Assembly: GCA_025963615.1 (NCBI GenBank)
Contig: JAOQAL010000455.1
Span: 1 to 22,514, forward strand
DNA length: 22,514 nucleotides
Direction: 5' to 3'
Source: Chitinophagaceae bacterium
Lineage (GTDB): Bacteria; Bacteroidota; Bacteroidia; Chitinophagales; Chitinophagaceae
Shown piece by piece: positions 13,344 through 21,242 of this stretch. The position numbers were made by a program, and so were the translations under genes. Within the stretch, counting starts at the first letter, position 1; every line of letters starts with the position of its first letter. The notes beneath the pieces were generated by a model. That model saw only the letters and a list, made by a program, of their open reading frames with translations, was not told where the DNA came from and ran no database searches.

Positions 13344-13949
13344 CTATTTAGAAACCGATGCTTTTGTTTCTGTTGAACTTTGTACGGAAGTGTTTACTTC
13401 GGGTTTTACTGAAGCCGTCCCGGCTTTGGTATCAGCAATCGTTGTGTTGGCTTTGCTTTCTGTATTGCTCTTTACTGCCGCAGCTGTCTTCACAGATTCA
13501 TCGCCTGTTGTTTGTACCCTGGCAGCTGTCGTACCGGTAGCAGTGGCCGTTTTATCAATTACCTTACCGCCATTTACTGCTGTATTGGTTTCAGCATTAG
13601 CGGAAAGTCCTGAATTAACTGCCACACTATTATTACCACTATTTGCTTCCGCCTTACCCTGGCTTTGTGTGTTGGCAGAAACTGCTGTGGTTACGGCTTG
13701 CTTACCTGAAGCACCCATGGTTGATGAAGTTTTGAGCGCTTTTCCGGAAGCGTTAGATGTTGTTGTGATTACGGTGCTTTTTGCAGCAACTGATGTTGCA
13801 TTTGCTGCTTGTGTTACAGCGGCGATACTTGTAGTAGCATGCAATGTCGCATTCGTGGTGGATTGTAATCCAAGGTTTACCTGCGAAAATCCAAAACCAG
13901 AAATGCCGGTTGCAATTGCTAAAGCGGTTACTTTACGAATTGTCTTCAT
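13344..13949 (-). CDS. Exported Ala/Thr/Ser-rich low-complexity protein
   Basis: The 201-residue protein has a clear signal peptide (KTIRKVTALAIATGISGFGFSQ, cleavage after about residue 23). A mature part follows that is almost entirely alanine, threonine, serine, asparagine, lysine and valine, with no cysteine and very few aromatic residues. Motifs such as TTNATLHATTSIAA, AANATSVAAKSTV and ANTQSQGKAEANSG look like loosely repeated, disordered sequence. It is probably secreted or surface-exposed; function is unknown. The opposite strand is also open for 226 codons, but that frame has no signal peptide and is explained by the codon composition here. Confidence 0.7.
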   Translation of the reverse strand: MKTIRKVTALAIATGISGFGFSQVNLGLQSTTNATLHATTSIAAVTQAANATSVAAKSTVITTTSNASGKALKTSSTMGASGKQAVTTAVSANTQSQGKAEANSGNNSVAVNSGLSANAETNTAVNGGKVIDKTATATGTTAARVQTTGDESVKTAAAVKSNTESKANTTIADTKAGTASVKPEVNTSVQSSTETKASVSK

Positions 13950-14244
13950 AGTAGACGTTTTTGATGAATAAATAAAAATTAAAATGATTATATAAAATGC
14001 ACAGTCATCTTTTAACCACGTAAAAGCATATACTTAAAAAATCAAATAATGCTCCTTCAGGATTTTAAGAAAAATTATTTATCTAAAAAAGAACTGAAGT
14101 AACGTGCAAGTATATATGAGACCCGATTAGTTAAAAAGGGTTTAAAAGGAGGGAGATTTTTTTTTGGCATTGCGACAAACAGATGGCCTTTACTTCTTTT
14201 ATACTTATTACATCATTGAAAAACAGGCCCGAAGAAAAAACGGT

Positions 14245-14868
14245 TTAGTTGCGGATATATTTTTTGAAAAAATTTCCATTTACATTTTCTGCGGCTGAAA
14301 ATTGCTGGGCTATTTTCGGCAGTTTTCTAACATTCACCAACCCTTTCATACCTGCATAATCCCGGGCGGAGCTATAGAGGTAATCTTCAGCTGTGGTAAC
14401 TACCCGGTCGCGGACAGGATTGTTGTGAATAAACTCAATCTGTTCAATAAGCTGTGCAGGTTTTTGCAAGCTGATATAAACAGGATTGGTACAAGTCTGC
14501 CATATCTGGAATTTTTTATTTAATCCCAGTACATTACTGAAGCTTTCAAAACGGGCCATCATCCATTCCAGCCGTTTAGGTGGTTCTACACTTATATCTT
14601 CCAGTATTTTCTGGGCCGTAAAATTTTTAAATTCCTTTTCAAGTTCAGGTAATGTATGCTCTTCTGCATTGGCAATAAGATGAAGGTGGTTACTCATCAG
14701 GCACCATGCGTAAAGATTCAGCCCTTTAGTCGCTATAAAATGATTGAGGGAATGCACAATGATCTGTTTGTAAACAGGACGGATAAAGATGTCTACCCAG
14801 TCCACAACATTTAGTGTAATAAAATGGCTGCTATGTTGATGTTCAAATTCTTTTTCTTTTTTTGACAT
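14245..14868 (-). CDS. RAYT / IS200-like Y1 transposase-family protein
   Basis: The 207-residue protein belongs to the Y1 (TnpA-like) single-strand transposases, in the REP-associated (RAYT) branch. The histidine pair is in MSNHLHLIA (H61, H63). The branch hallmark IEFIHNNPVRDRVV and the C-terminal DYLYSSARDYAG follow. The region between IWQ and the NNPV motif, where RAYT proteins usually carry the catalytic tyrosine, reads TCTNPVYIS, so the tyrosine assignment is uncertain. No flanking IS ends are visible, as expected for RAYTs, which are single-copy domesticated genes. A heptamer array lies about 140 bases upstream. Confidence 0.87.
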   Translation of the reverse strand: MSKKEKEFEHQHSSHFITLNVVDWVDIFIRPVYKQIIVHSLNHFIATKGLNLYAWCLMSNHLHLIANAEEHTLPELEKEFKNFTAQKILEDISVEPPKRLEWMMARFESFSNVLGLNKKFQIWQTCTNPVYISLQKPAQLIEQIEFIHNNPVRDRVVTTAEDYLYSSARDYAGMKGLVNVRKLPKIAQQFSAAENVNGNFFKKYIRN

Positions 14869-15010
14869 GACCCTAAAGTTTGATTAGCAATTTGTTTACC
14901 CAGGGCTTGCGGATTCGCTAAATTCATTGCAAATCTTATTCCGGTTTATGTAAAATGTGGAAAACTGTATGAAATCTGTCCCTGTAAACTGCGTAGATGC
15001 CTGGTAGCCT

Positions 15011-15038
15011 GCTGGATACTGGATGTTGGATACTGGAT
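15011..15038. repeat. Heptamer array E just after the helicase gene
   Basis: Four 7-base units: GCTGGAT, ACTGGAT, GTTGGAT, ACTGGAT. It begins eight bases past the stop of the helicase gene and lies upstream of the RAYT gene. Confidence 0.82.
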
Positions 15039-15046
15039 TCAAAACT

Positions 15047-17398
15047 TTACTCTATGATCCGCAGCTTTGCATAATTGAGCATAATTTTCTTTTCCCCGTT
15101 TAGTTCAAACTTGACAGTGGCTACTGGATTATGGGCAGCACCCTCCATTTTTATGACTTCGCCAAAGCCGAATTTTTGGTGTTCTACCTTTTGTCCCGGT
15201 TGCAGGTTGGTGATATCGCTCGGTTTAAAATCAGCGGAAGGAACATGCTCCACCGCTTTATTCTGTGGCTTGGGAGTTAACCAGGTTGGAGTAGTAGATT
15301 TTTTCTCGGGCGCTCCATACCTTCTTTCCGTTTCGTAAACAGATTTACCAGATGAACCCCAGCCACCACCATTCATTCTATCGTGGGCAGAACTTCCAAA
15401 ACCAAAATTAGCCTGGTTCTTCGCACCACCACCGGCAAAGCTTCTGTCAACGTGTTGCTCCGGCAATTCACTTATAAACCGGCTTGGCTCATTTTGTACC
15501 AGGCTGCCAAATTTATAACGGGTATTGGCATAAGTTATCCATAATCTATGCTTAGCTCTTGTAATTACTACATAAAACAATCTTCTTTCTTCTTCCAGTT
15601 CCTCCCTGGTATTAATGCTCATGGCATTGGGAAAAAGCATTTCTTCCAGACCACCGGCAAATACACAACTAAATTCCAGTCCTTTTGCCGCATGTATCGT
15701 CATCAGCTTCACAGTATCAGCATTGGGGTCTTTGTTATCTGCATCTGTAACAAGGGTTATCTGTTGCAGATACGACCCAAGACTTTTATCCACTACTTCG
15801 CCATCTTCATTATCGGGGCTTTCAATCCATTCCTTAATAGAGTTTAATAACTCCTGTATGTTTTCATATCGCTGTAAACCCTCCGTACTTTTATCATTAA
15901 AAAGTTCTTTCACCAGGTTCGTTTGTTTGCCCACATGAAACGCTACTTCATAAGCATTCTGCTTTTGCAGCATGCTGGCAAAACTTTGAATCATCACCAC
16001 AAAGGTTTCAATAGCTTCGAGGGTACCCGCTTTGAAACCAAATTCTTTGGCCCGCACCAGCACGTCCCACATGCTGATATTATTTTCATTGGCCGCTAGA
16101 ACGGATTTATCAATGGTTGTTTTTCCGATACCGCGGGCAGGATAATTGATGATACGCTTCAACGCTTCTTCATCCCTGTGATTGGTAATGACACGCAGGT
16201 AGGCAACAATATCTTTTATTTCTTTGCGCTGGTAAAAACTAAGGCCGCCATATATAGTATAAGCAATACCCATCCGGCGGAGGCTTTCTTCAAATGCACG
16301 GCTCTGCGCATTGGTGCGGTACAGGATGGCAAAATCCCTGTTGCTGTAATGATTACGGAGCTTCTGTTCCTGTATGGTATCGGCTACAAATTTTCCTTCA
16401 TCATTATCTGTATTGGTGCGTACCAACCTTATTTTTTCGCCTTCAATATTATCCGTCCACAGGTTCTTGGGAATTTGTCCTTTATTATTTTTAATTACCT
16501 CGTTGGCAATATTCAGAATGCTTTGTGTACTGCGGTAATTCTGTTCCAGCTTTACTACATGCACGTCTTCATAATCTTTCTGAAACTGTAAAATATTCTG
16601 TATGGTTGCGCCGCGAAAACTATAAATACTCTGAGCATCATCTCCCACCACGCATACATTTTCATGCATTGCGCCGAGCAGTTTTATGATTTCATACTGT
16701 GCAGGATTGGTGTCCTGGTACTCATCAATGAGAATGTATTTAAACTTATGCTGGTATTTGCTGAGTGATTCCGGGAAATTTTTCAGCAGTTCATAGAATT
16801 TCAATAAAAGATCATCAAAATCCATCGCGCCGTTTTTAAAGCAGCGCTTCACATACGCATCATAGATCTGCGCGATGGCCGGGCGGTTGCTGCGCATATC
16901 TTCCTGCTGCAGGTAATAATCCGTTGCATAGGCTACAGGTCCCACCAGGGCATTCTTGGCGGAAGAAATCCTGTTATAAACTGTATTGGGTTTATAATGC
17001 TTATCATCGAGATTCAATTCATTCACCACTGTTTTCACTACGCTCTTCGCATCATCTGTATCGTAAATAGTAAAATTATTAGGGTAACCGAGGCGGTGTG
17101 CTTCAGCCCTCAGGATTCTCGCGAATACCGAGTGAAAAGTACCAATGTATAAATTCCTGGCTTCATTATTTCCGAGTGTTTTTTCCACCCTTTCTTTCAT
17201 TTCCTTCGCTGCTTTATTGGTAAAAGTCAGCGCCAGAATATTGAATGCGTCCACCCCGTTGGCCATCAGGTGGGTAATCCGGGTAGTCAATACTTTTGTT
17301 TTGCCACTGCCAGCCCCTGCAATAATCATCAACGGGCCATCCATATGAAGAACCGCTTCTTTCTGGCGGTCATTTAACTCACTTAAATAATCCTGCAT
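15047..17398 (-). CDS. uvrD: UvrD/PcrA-type superfamily 1 DNA helicase
   Basis: The 783-residue protein is a 3'-5' SF1A helicase for repair and for clearing replication obstacles. Motifs in order are Q-motif LNDRQKEAVLH (8-18), Walker A AGAGSGKT (27-34), and motif Ia ALTFTNKAAKEM. Walker B follows as DEYQDT (225-230), then GDDAQSIYSFRGA (252-264), QNYRST (286-291), LMTIHAAKGLEF (565-576) and EEERRLFYVVITRAKHRL (602-619). A disordered linker rich in glycine and serine (about 650-720) precedes a C-terminal Tudor-like domain (GQKVEHQKFGFGEVIKMEG), as in PcrA/UvrD, which binds RNA polymerase. The length is close to typical. It diverges from the PorG-like gene. Confidence 0.95.
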   Translation of the reverse strand: MQDYLSELNDRQKEAVLHMDGPLMIIAGAGSGKTKVLTTRITHLMANGVDAFNILALTFTNKAAKEMKERVEKTLGNNEARNLYIGTFHSVFARILRAEAHRLGYPNNFTIYDTDDAKSVVKTVVNELNLDDKHYKPNTVYNRISSAKNALVGPVAYATDYYLQQEDMRSNRPAIAQIYDAYVKRCFKNGAMDFDDLLLKFYELLKNFPESLSKYQHKFKYILIDEYQDTNPAQYEIIKLLGAMHENVCVVGDDAQSIYSFRGATIQNILQFQKDYEDVHVVKLEQNYRSTQSILNIANEVIKNNKGQIPKNLWTDNIEGEKIRLVRTNTDNDEGKFVADTIQEQKLRNHYSNRDFAILYRTNAQSRAFEESLRRMGIAYTIYGGLSFYQRKEIKDIVAYLRVITNHRDEEALKRIINYPARGIGKTTIDKSVLAANENNISMWDVLVRAKEFGFKAGTLEAIETFVVMIQSFASMLQKQNAYEVAFHVGKQTNLVKELFNDKSTEGLQRYENIQELLNSIKEWIESPDNEDGEVVDKSLGSYLQQITLVTDADNKDPNADTVKLMTIHAAKGLEFSCVFAGGLEEMLFPNAMSINTREELEEERRLFYVVITRAKHRLWITYANTRYKFGSLVQNEPSRFISELPEQHVDRSFAGGGAKNQANFGFGSSAHDRMNGGGWGSSGKSVYETERRYGAPEKKSTTPTWLTPKPQNKAVEHVPSADFKPSDITNLQPGQKVEHQKFGFGEVIKMEGAAHNPVATVKFELNGEKKIMLNYAKLRIIE

Positions 17399-17464
17399 GC
17401 TGCGAATTTACAGTTTGTGCATGGGATAAATTCTTCTGTGAAGAAAGAAGAATGTAAAATAGTT

Positions 17465-17495
17465 TTTGGTTTTGCAATTAGCCTTTATATTTAAA
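17465..17495 (+). promoter_or_regulatory. Candidate promoter for the PorG-like gene
   Basis: TTTG at 17465-17468 is followed after 19 bases by TATTTAAA (17488-17495). This resembles the Bacteroidota TTTG-N19-TAnnTTTG layout, although the -7 part is imperfect. It lies 55 bases before the start codon. Confidence 0.35.
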
Positions 17496-17550
17496 ATAAT
17501 TTCCCCGGAAAAACGTTTTTATTCCGAATAAGCCTCTAATTCAACTACCT

Positions 17551-18408
17551 ATGAAAAAACTGCTATTGATTTCCTGCCTTTTTCCCATAATAGGGTCAGC
17601 CCAGAATTTTCATTTTTCCGTGCGTGCCGGTATAGCCTCCTATAATGGCGATCTGAAAAAAAAATCATTCGGCTTCTCCCAATCTTCATTCATCGGCTCC
17701 CTCGGTGCGAAATATGATCTTACGGAACATATTACAGCAAGAACTTATTTTTCCTTGACCTCTCTGAAAGGAGATGATAAAAAAGGAAATCCGGTAATGA
17801 AAGACCGCAATCTGAATTTTAAAACCAGTGTTCTTGAATGGGAACTGGGGGCGCAGTACAATTTTCTCAATTTAAATGATAGTTGGTGGACACCTTATGT
17901 GTATGCTGGCATCGGTGTTTTTCATTTTAATCCTTATACCAAAGATGTAAATGGCAATAAAACTTTTTTAAAACCACTCAGCACAGAAGGGGAAGGGTTT
18001 ATACCCAGTGTAAGAAAATACAGTCTTACACAATTCAGTATACCTTTTGGGCTGGGAGCAGAACGTTCACTAAATGAAGATATGAAAGTGGGCATTGAAC
18101 TGGGTTATCGAAAATTATTTACGGATTACCTGGACGATGTAAGCAATGTGTATACGGATGAAGCGGCCTTGCTTGCCGCTAAAGGACAAAAAGCCGTTGA
18201 TCTTGCTTATCGTGGATATGAAATAGGCGCCGGTCCTTACCCAGGTGCATACACGACAAGAGGTAATCCCAAAAGCAAGGATGGTTATTTTTATATTGCG
18301 CTTACCTACACGGTTCGTTTTTATTTTGATAAATACAAACAAATTTCAGGTTTACCCTCCTATAAAAGGGACAAAAAAGTGGGTTGTCCTGCTTCCAGGG
18401 GTCGCTAA
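17551..18408 (+). CDS. DUF6089 / PorG-like outer-membrane beta-barrel protein
   Basis: The 285-residue protein has a short signal peptide (MKKLLLISCLFPIIGSAQ). A barrel-type sequence follows: NFHFSVRAGIASYNGDLKKKSFGFSQ, then repeated amphipathic strands such as LEWELGAQYNFLNL, PYVYAGIGVFHFNPY and VGIELGYRKLFTDYLDDVS. The ending KRDKKVGCPASRGR is like the short tail that closes DUF6089 proteins. This family includes PorG, a component linked to the type IX secretion system in Bacteroidota. I assign the family, not the T9SS role, because no other T9SS gene is nearby. It is divergent from the helicase gene and converges on the RDD gene. Confidence 0.82.
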   Translation: MKKLLLISCLFPIIGSAQNFHFSVRAGIASYNGDLKKKSFGFSQSSFIGSLGAKYDLTEHITARTYFSLTSLKGDDKKGNPVMKDRNLNFKTSVLEWELGAQYNFLNLNDSWWTPYVYAGIGVFHFNPYTKDVNGNKTFLKPLSTEGEGFIPSVRKYSLTQFSIPFGLGAERSLNEDMKVGIELGYRKLFTDYLDDVSNVYTDEAALLAAKGQKAVDLAYRGYEIGAGPYPGAYTTRGNPKSKDGYFYIALTYTVRFYFDKYKQISGLPSYKRDKKVGCPASRGR

Positions 18409-18416
18409 GGAAGGCT

Positions 18417-18442
18417 CCTGATCAATGTCCTTTTTGATCAGG
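18417..18442. terminator. Hairpin between the convergent PorG-like and RDD genes
   Basis: CCTGATCAA (18417-18425) pairs perfectly with TTGATCAGG (18434-18442) around an 8-base loop. It covers the stop codon of the RDD gene and follows the PorG-like stop by eight bases. It lacks a T run, so its role as a terminator is uncertain. Confidence 0.4.
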
Positions 18443-18928
18443 AAGGCGTGATAATTTCTCATCTATAACATAAGTCTTTGTCCAACGGTCATGCCACGGA
18501 TAAGAAGGGGTTCCCAATGCACTAAAAGCATTAAACGGTACCATGCGGCAAAGACCCCGGAGTTGGGCATCACGAACTATAAACGGAGTTCCGTCCTGTC
18601 TTACTGCCCGGGTGCCTGTCACCAATTTGCCCAGGGATCTTCCTTTAAATAAAGCCTCGACTATAAACATATAAGTTCCGTAAATCACCTGAATCAGTAA
18701 TTGCTCCACCAACGAAAGGTTGCCGGTTTCATTTTTTTTAATAAATGACTCTATTACCTGTGGATCAATGGTCGCCGTAATCATCAACGTGATAAACAGC
18801 AGGACACCAAAAACAATAACATCAATCAGGTAATTCAAAAAACGTTTTCCCATGCTGGCCTGCACGAGCTTGTATTGCATATCATCAAAAAGATCCTTCT
18901 CTTCCACCGGGTTTTCATTGGGCTCCAT
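18422..18928 (-). CDS. RDD family membrane protein
   Basis: The 168-residue inner-membrane protein begins with a polar, acidic N-terminus, then the RDD landmark GKRFLNYLIDVIVFGVLLF (R29, D36, where the usual RDD aspartate follows the arginine helix). A second hydrophobic region (about 68-92) leads to FKGRSLGKLVTGTRAVRQDG, the conserved G-x-S-x-G-K segment. A C-terminal half-helix with LCRMVPFNAFSALG and PWHDRWTKTYVID, typical of the family, follows. RDD proteins are proposed transporters or Na+/H+-related membrane proteins, but function is generally unknown. A TAnnTTTG element lies 21 bases upstream. Confidence 0.9.
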   Translation of the reverse strand: MEPNENPVEEKDLFDDMQYKLVQASMGKRFLNYLIDVIVFGVLLFITLMITATIDPQVIESFIKKNETGNLSLVEQLLIQVIYGTYMFIVEALFKGRSLGKLVTGTRAVRQDGTPFIVRDAQLRGLCRMVPFNAFSALGTPSYPWHDRWTKTYVIDEKLSRLPDQKGH

Positions 18929-18949
18929 AAACTGAAATAATTAAGGGGC

Positions 18950-18957
18950 CAAAATTA
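18950..18957 (-). promoter_or_regulatory. Candidate -7 promoter element for the RDD gene
   Basis: On the minus strand the sequence is TAATTTTG, an exact TAnnTTTG match, ending 21 bases before the RDD start codon. No good -33 TTTG is seen. Confidence 0.5.
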
Positions 18958-19018
18958 GTATAAAAGAGACGATATGAATTTTATGGTTTGTGATGTTATC
19001 CGATGCGTCTGGGTTTTT

Positions 19019-19046
19019 AACAGACCCCCTTCTCAGGAGGTCTGTT
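19019..19046. terminator. Hairpin downstream of the secreted hypothetical gene
   Basis: AACAGACC (19019-19026) pairs with GGTCTGTT (19039-19046), extended inward by CCT/AGG after one mismatch. It lies 53 bases past the end of the 19099 gene on the minus strand. No T run follows on that strand, so I regard termination as possible only. Confidence 0.4.
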
Positions 19047-19098
19047 TCCAGAGCCTTCCCACTATGCTTTATTGCTAGCTTTTGAAAAAGTACCAGAT

Positions 19099-19527
19099 TT
19101 ATTTCTTTTCTTCAAATTGATCGATATCTACTCTTATTTTTTTGTCCGGCATTTCATCCACTTCCAATAACAGCGTCACTTTCCCATCTTTGCCTTCAAT
19201 TGTTATTGTCGCATTTTTTACATCACCAGAGTGATCCTTGAGTGGGACTTTGATAATAGATTTCCCCTCTTTAAACGGCTTTTTCCAGTTGCAGATATCC
19301 GATTTGATCGTTCCGGTCATTTTGTCGTCTTCGCTTCCCGGGGCTATCGTAACTTCTGTTTTGGTGATTTGAATTACTGTATTTTCATCGACCGTCTTTT
19401 GTACAGCAAAACTGGAATCCAGGTACTGTGTTTTAGAGGAGGTCAGAGTTACTATCTTGTCGCATTGACCAAAGCTTATAGCGCCCAAAACCGTTAGCGC
19501 TAAAAGAGCCAGCATCATTTTTTTCAT
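19099..19527 (-). CDS. Secreted hypothetical protein
   Basis: The 142-residue protein has a signal peptide (MKKMMLALLALTVLGAISFGQ) and a mature part of about 120 residues rich in beta-forming, lysine-glutamate sequence (KIVTLTSSKTQYLDSS, TVIQITKTEVTIAPG, ATITIEGKDGKVTLLLEV). It ends in an acidic and basic tail (FEEKK). Two cysteines (Cys22 just after the cleavage site and Cys78 in SDICNWKK) might form a disulfide. Alternatively Cys22 may be a lipid site, although the preceding FGQ is not a normal lipobox. I recognise no family. It is monocistronic, with a consensus-like -7 element 29 bases upstream. Confidence 0.72.
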   Translation of the reverse strand: MKKMMLALLALTVLGAISFGQCDKIVTLTSSKTQYLDSSFAVQKTVDENTVIQITKTEVTIAPGSEDDKMTGTIKSDICNWKKPFKEGKSIIKVPLKDHSGDVKNATITIEGKDGKVTLLLEVDEMPDKKIRVDIDQFEEKK

Positions 19528-19556
19528 TGTTTTATGTTTAATGGTAAATTAATAAT

Positions 19557-19564
19557 CAAATATA
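19557..19564 (-). promoter_or_regulatory. Candidate -7 promoter element for the 19099 gene
   Basis: On the minus strand the sequence is TATATTTG, an exact TAnnTTTG match, ending 29 bases before the start codon. Confidence 0.5.
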
Positions 19565-19928
19565 AAATAATGCCAGCTACTATGTAATATATATTAGTTT
19601 GCGGTAAATTAGCCCGATAAACGGTTGAATGAGTAGTTAACCAGTTAATGAGGGTCAAAAATCAATCAAACAATAAAAACTCTTAGAAGTCCCCCAGTTC
19701 TCAAAAACTTTCAAACCATATAAAAAAACAGGATCCGATAGTGATCAACTGCCTCATAATATGACTAACCGGTAAAGTTTACTTAATTGCAAATCAGATT
19801 GCAGGTAACGGGTAAAATTTTTTCTCTGCCTGACAAAAAAGAAAGATTCAAATGCAAACTGCAATTTATCAAGGCAGGTCGCGCCTTTGTACAATTTTAT
19901 TAATTTAACTTTAAGCAAACGACAACTT
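19565..19928. other. Gene-free stretch upstream of the DUF1080 gene
   Basis: About 360 bases of AT-rich sequence lie between divergent genes. I see no repeat, hairpin with a T run, RNA gene or convincing promoter here. A minus-strand frame that enters it (from 20101) overlaps the DUF1080 coding region and is a shadow. Confidence 0.5.
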
Positions 19929-20801
19929 ATGAAATCCCTGATACTTTTGGCTGCCTGCATCACTGTTTTTGGTTTTGCCGGTTCATTTCCGCCACAACAG
20001 GAGTGGCAATCATTATTCAATGGCAAAGATCTCAAAGGTTGGGATACGTATCTCGGACCGCCATCGGACGAAAGCGGAAAAAGAATCAGTGAAATACCCA
20101 TAGGATTAAATAACGATCCCGATCATGTGTTCACCATTGTAGAGCAGGATGGAGAAAATGTGATCCGCATTTCCGGCAATGGCTGGGGCGGCATCTCTAC
20201 TACAAAAGAATACGAAAATTACCACCTGCAGCTGCAGTTCAAGTGGGGCACCCTTAAGTGGAAGGATAAAAAGGGAAAGAAAAAAGACAGTGGTTTATTA
20301 TATCACGCCGTGGGCAAACATGGCGCAGATTATGGTTCATGGATGCGTTCGCAGGAGTTCCAGGTACAGGAAGGCGATTGTGGCGATTATTGGGGCGTAG
20401 CCGGTGGCATACAGGATGTACCGGCAAAAAAACAGGCAGTGCAGCGTGCTGATCAGACCGGGACGGCAGACTCAGTCGTTTACGTTTACGATCCTGCCGG
20501 ACAGTTATATACATTCAGTGAAAAAAGCCCGGTTGGCCGTCATTGCATTAAAGCTGGTAACCCGGAAAAACTCTCCGGCGAATGGAATACCCTGGAGTTG
20601 TATTGTCACGGCGACACCAGCGTACACGTTGTCAATGGAAAAACGGTAATGGTTTTATATCATTCGCGCCAGGCAGATAGTGGAAAGGAATTGCCGCTTA
20701 CCAAAGGAAAACTCCAGATACAATCAGAAGGAGCGGAAGTTTTTTACAAACAAATAAAATTGCGGCCATTGAAAAGCATTCCGCAGGACGTGTTGAAATA
20801 A
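19929..20801 (+). CDS. DUF1080 (3-keto-disaccharide hydrolase-like) exported protein
   Basis: The ATG at 19929 begins a signal peptide (MKSLILLAACITVFGFAGSF); an earlier in-frame TTG at 19887 is not needed. The 290-residue product contains the DUF1080 landmarks: EWQSLFNGKDLKGWDTYLG near the mature N-terminus, then GWGGISTTKEYENYHLQLQFKWG, DSGLLYHAVG and a QEFQVQEGDCGDYWGVAGG segment. Near the end are WNTLELYCHGDTSVHVVNGKTV, GKLQIQSEGAEVFYKQIKLRPL. The fold is a concanavalin-like beta-sandwich. Some relatives hydrolyse 3-keto-glycosides, others only bind glycan. The exact activity here is not determinable. A CBM9-like gene lies 440 bases downstream on the same strand. Confidence 0.9.
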   Translation: MKSLILLAACITVFGFAGSFPPQQEWQSLFNGKDLKGWDTYLGPPSDESGKRISEIPIGLNNDPDHVFTIVEQDGENVIRISGNGWGGISTTKEYENYHLQLQFKWGTLKWKDKKGKKKDSGLLYHAVGKHGADYGSWMRSQEFQVQEGDCGDYWGVAGGIQDVPAKKQAVQRADQTGTADSVVYVYDPAGQLYTFSEKSPVGRHCIKAGNPEKLSGEWNTLELYCHGDTSVHVVNGKTVMVLYHSRQADSGKELPLTKGKLQIQSEGAEVFYKQIKLRPLKSIPQDVLK

Positions 20802-20903
20802 AAAGTAGTGCCGGGAAACTATATTCTATAAGATTTATGCGGACATTACCTATCAAATTTTTATCAGCGAAACATCAGTACACATAGGGCAATGTCATTA
20901 GGT

Positions 20904-21004
20904 AGATGTCGGGAAAGTAAAGATTGATTCTTAACCGGTCGTCTCTTTGCGTTCTTTGCTTCTTTGCGACCTTTGCGTGAAATATTACTTTTGAGTCAGC
21001 CTCA
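20904..21004. repeat. Second, left-truncated copy of the 12279 element
   Basis: It runs from AGATGTCGGGAAAGTAAAG to TTTTGAGTCAGCCTCA and matches 12324-12415 closely. It carries four rather than three 9-bp TTTGC units and one base change in the right end (GAGTCAG for GAGACAG). The left inverted repeat is absent. It lies in the intergenic region after the DUF1080 gene. Confidence 0.8.
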
Positions 21005-21057
21005 AAACCCGCTTTTTAATAGGGTGCTACCCACAAAATGCCCAGCTGGGGCATGGA

Positions 21058-21092
21058 AGACTAGATGCTGGATATTAGATCCTAGATGCTGG
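21058..21092. repeat. Heptamer array F upstream of the CBM9-like gene
   Basis: Five 7-base units: AGACTAG, ATGCTGG, ATATTAG, ATCCTAG, ATGCTGG. The unit ATGCTGG is a rotation of the GCTGGAT unit in arrays D and E. It follows the truncated element copy by 53 bases. Confidence 0.78.
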
Positions 21093-21169
21093 GTTCCCCG
21101 CTGAGGCATCTACTTATTATTACTATAATAATATCAGCCTCCGAGGCCTTTAATTTGTGTCGGGGTTGT

Positions 21170-21177
21170 TATTTTTG
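21170..21177 (+). promoter_or_regulatory. Candidate -7 promoter element for the CBM9-like gene
   Basis: TATTTTTG matches TAnnTTTG and lies 65 bases upstream of the TTG start. No clear -33 TTTG is visible at the usual distance. Confidence 0.4.
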
Positions 21178-21242
21178 GTTCAGGCCGAAAGACATTTAAA
21201 ATAAACATCCACGTAACTTTAAGCAACCCAAACAATCAACAC

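Noticed and set aside
13291..13971. A 226-codon plus-strand frame opposite the low-complexity protein
   Set aside because: It begins in the terminator hairpin, has no signal peptide or domain, and is explained by the alanine/threonine/serine codons of the minus-strand gene, which has a proper signal peptide.
19887..19928. TTG start for the DUF1080 gene
   Set aside because: The ATG at 19929 starts directly at the signal peptide; the extra 14 residues would disrupt it.
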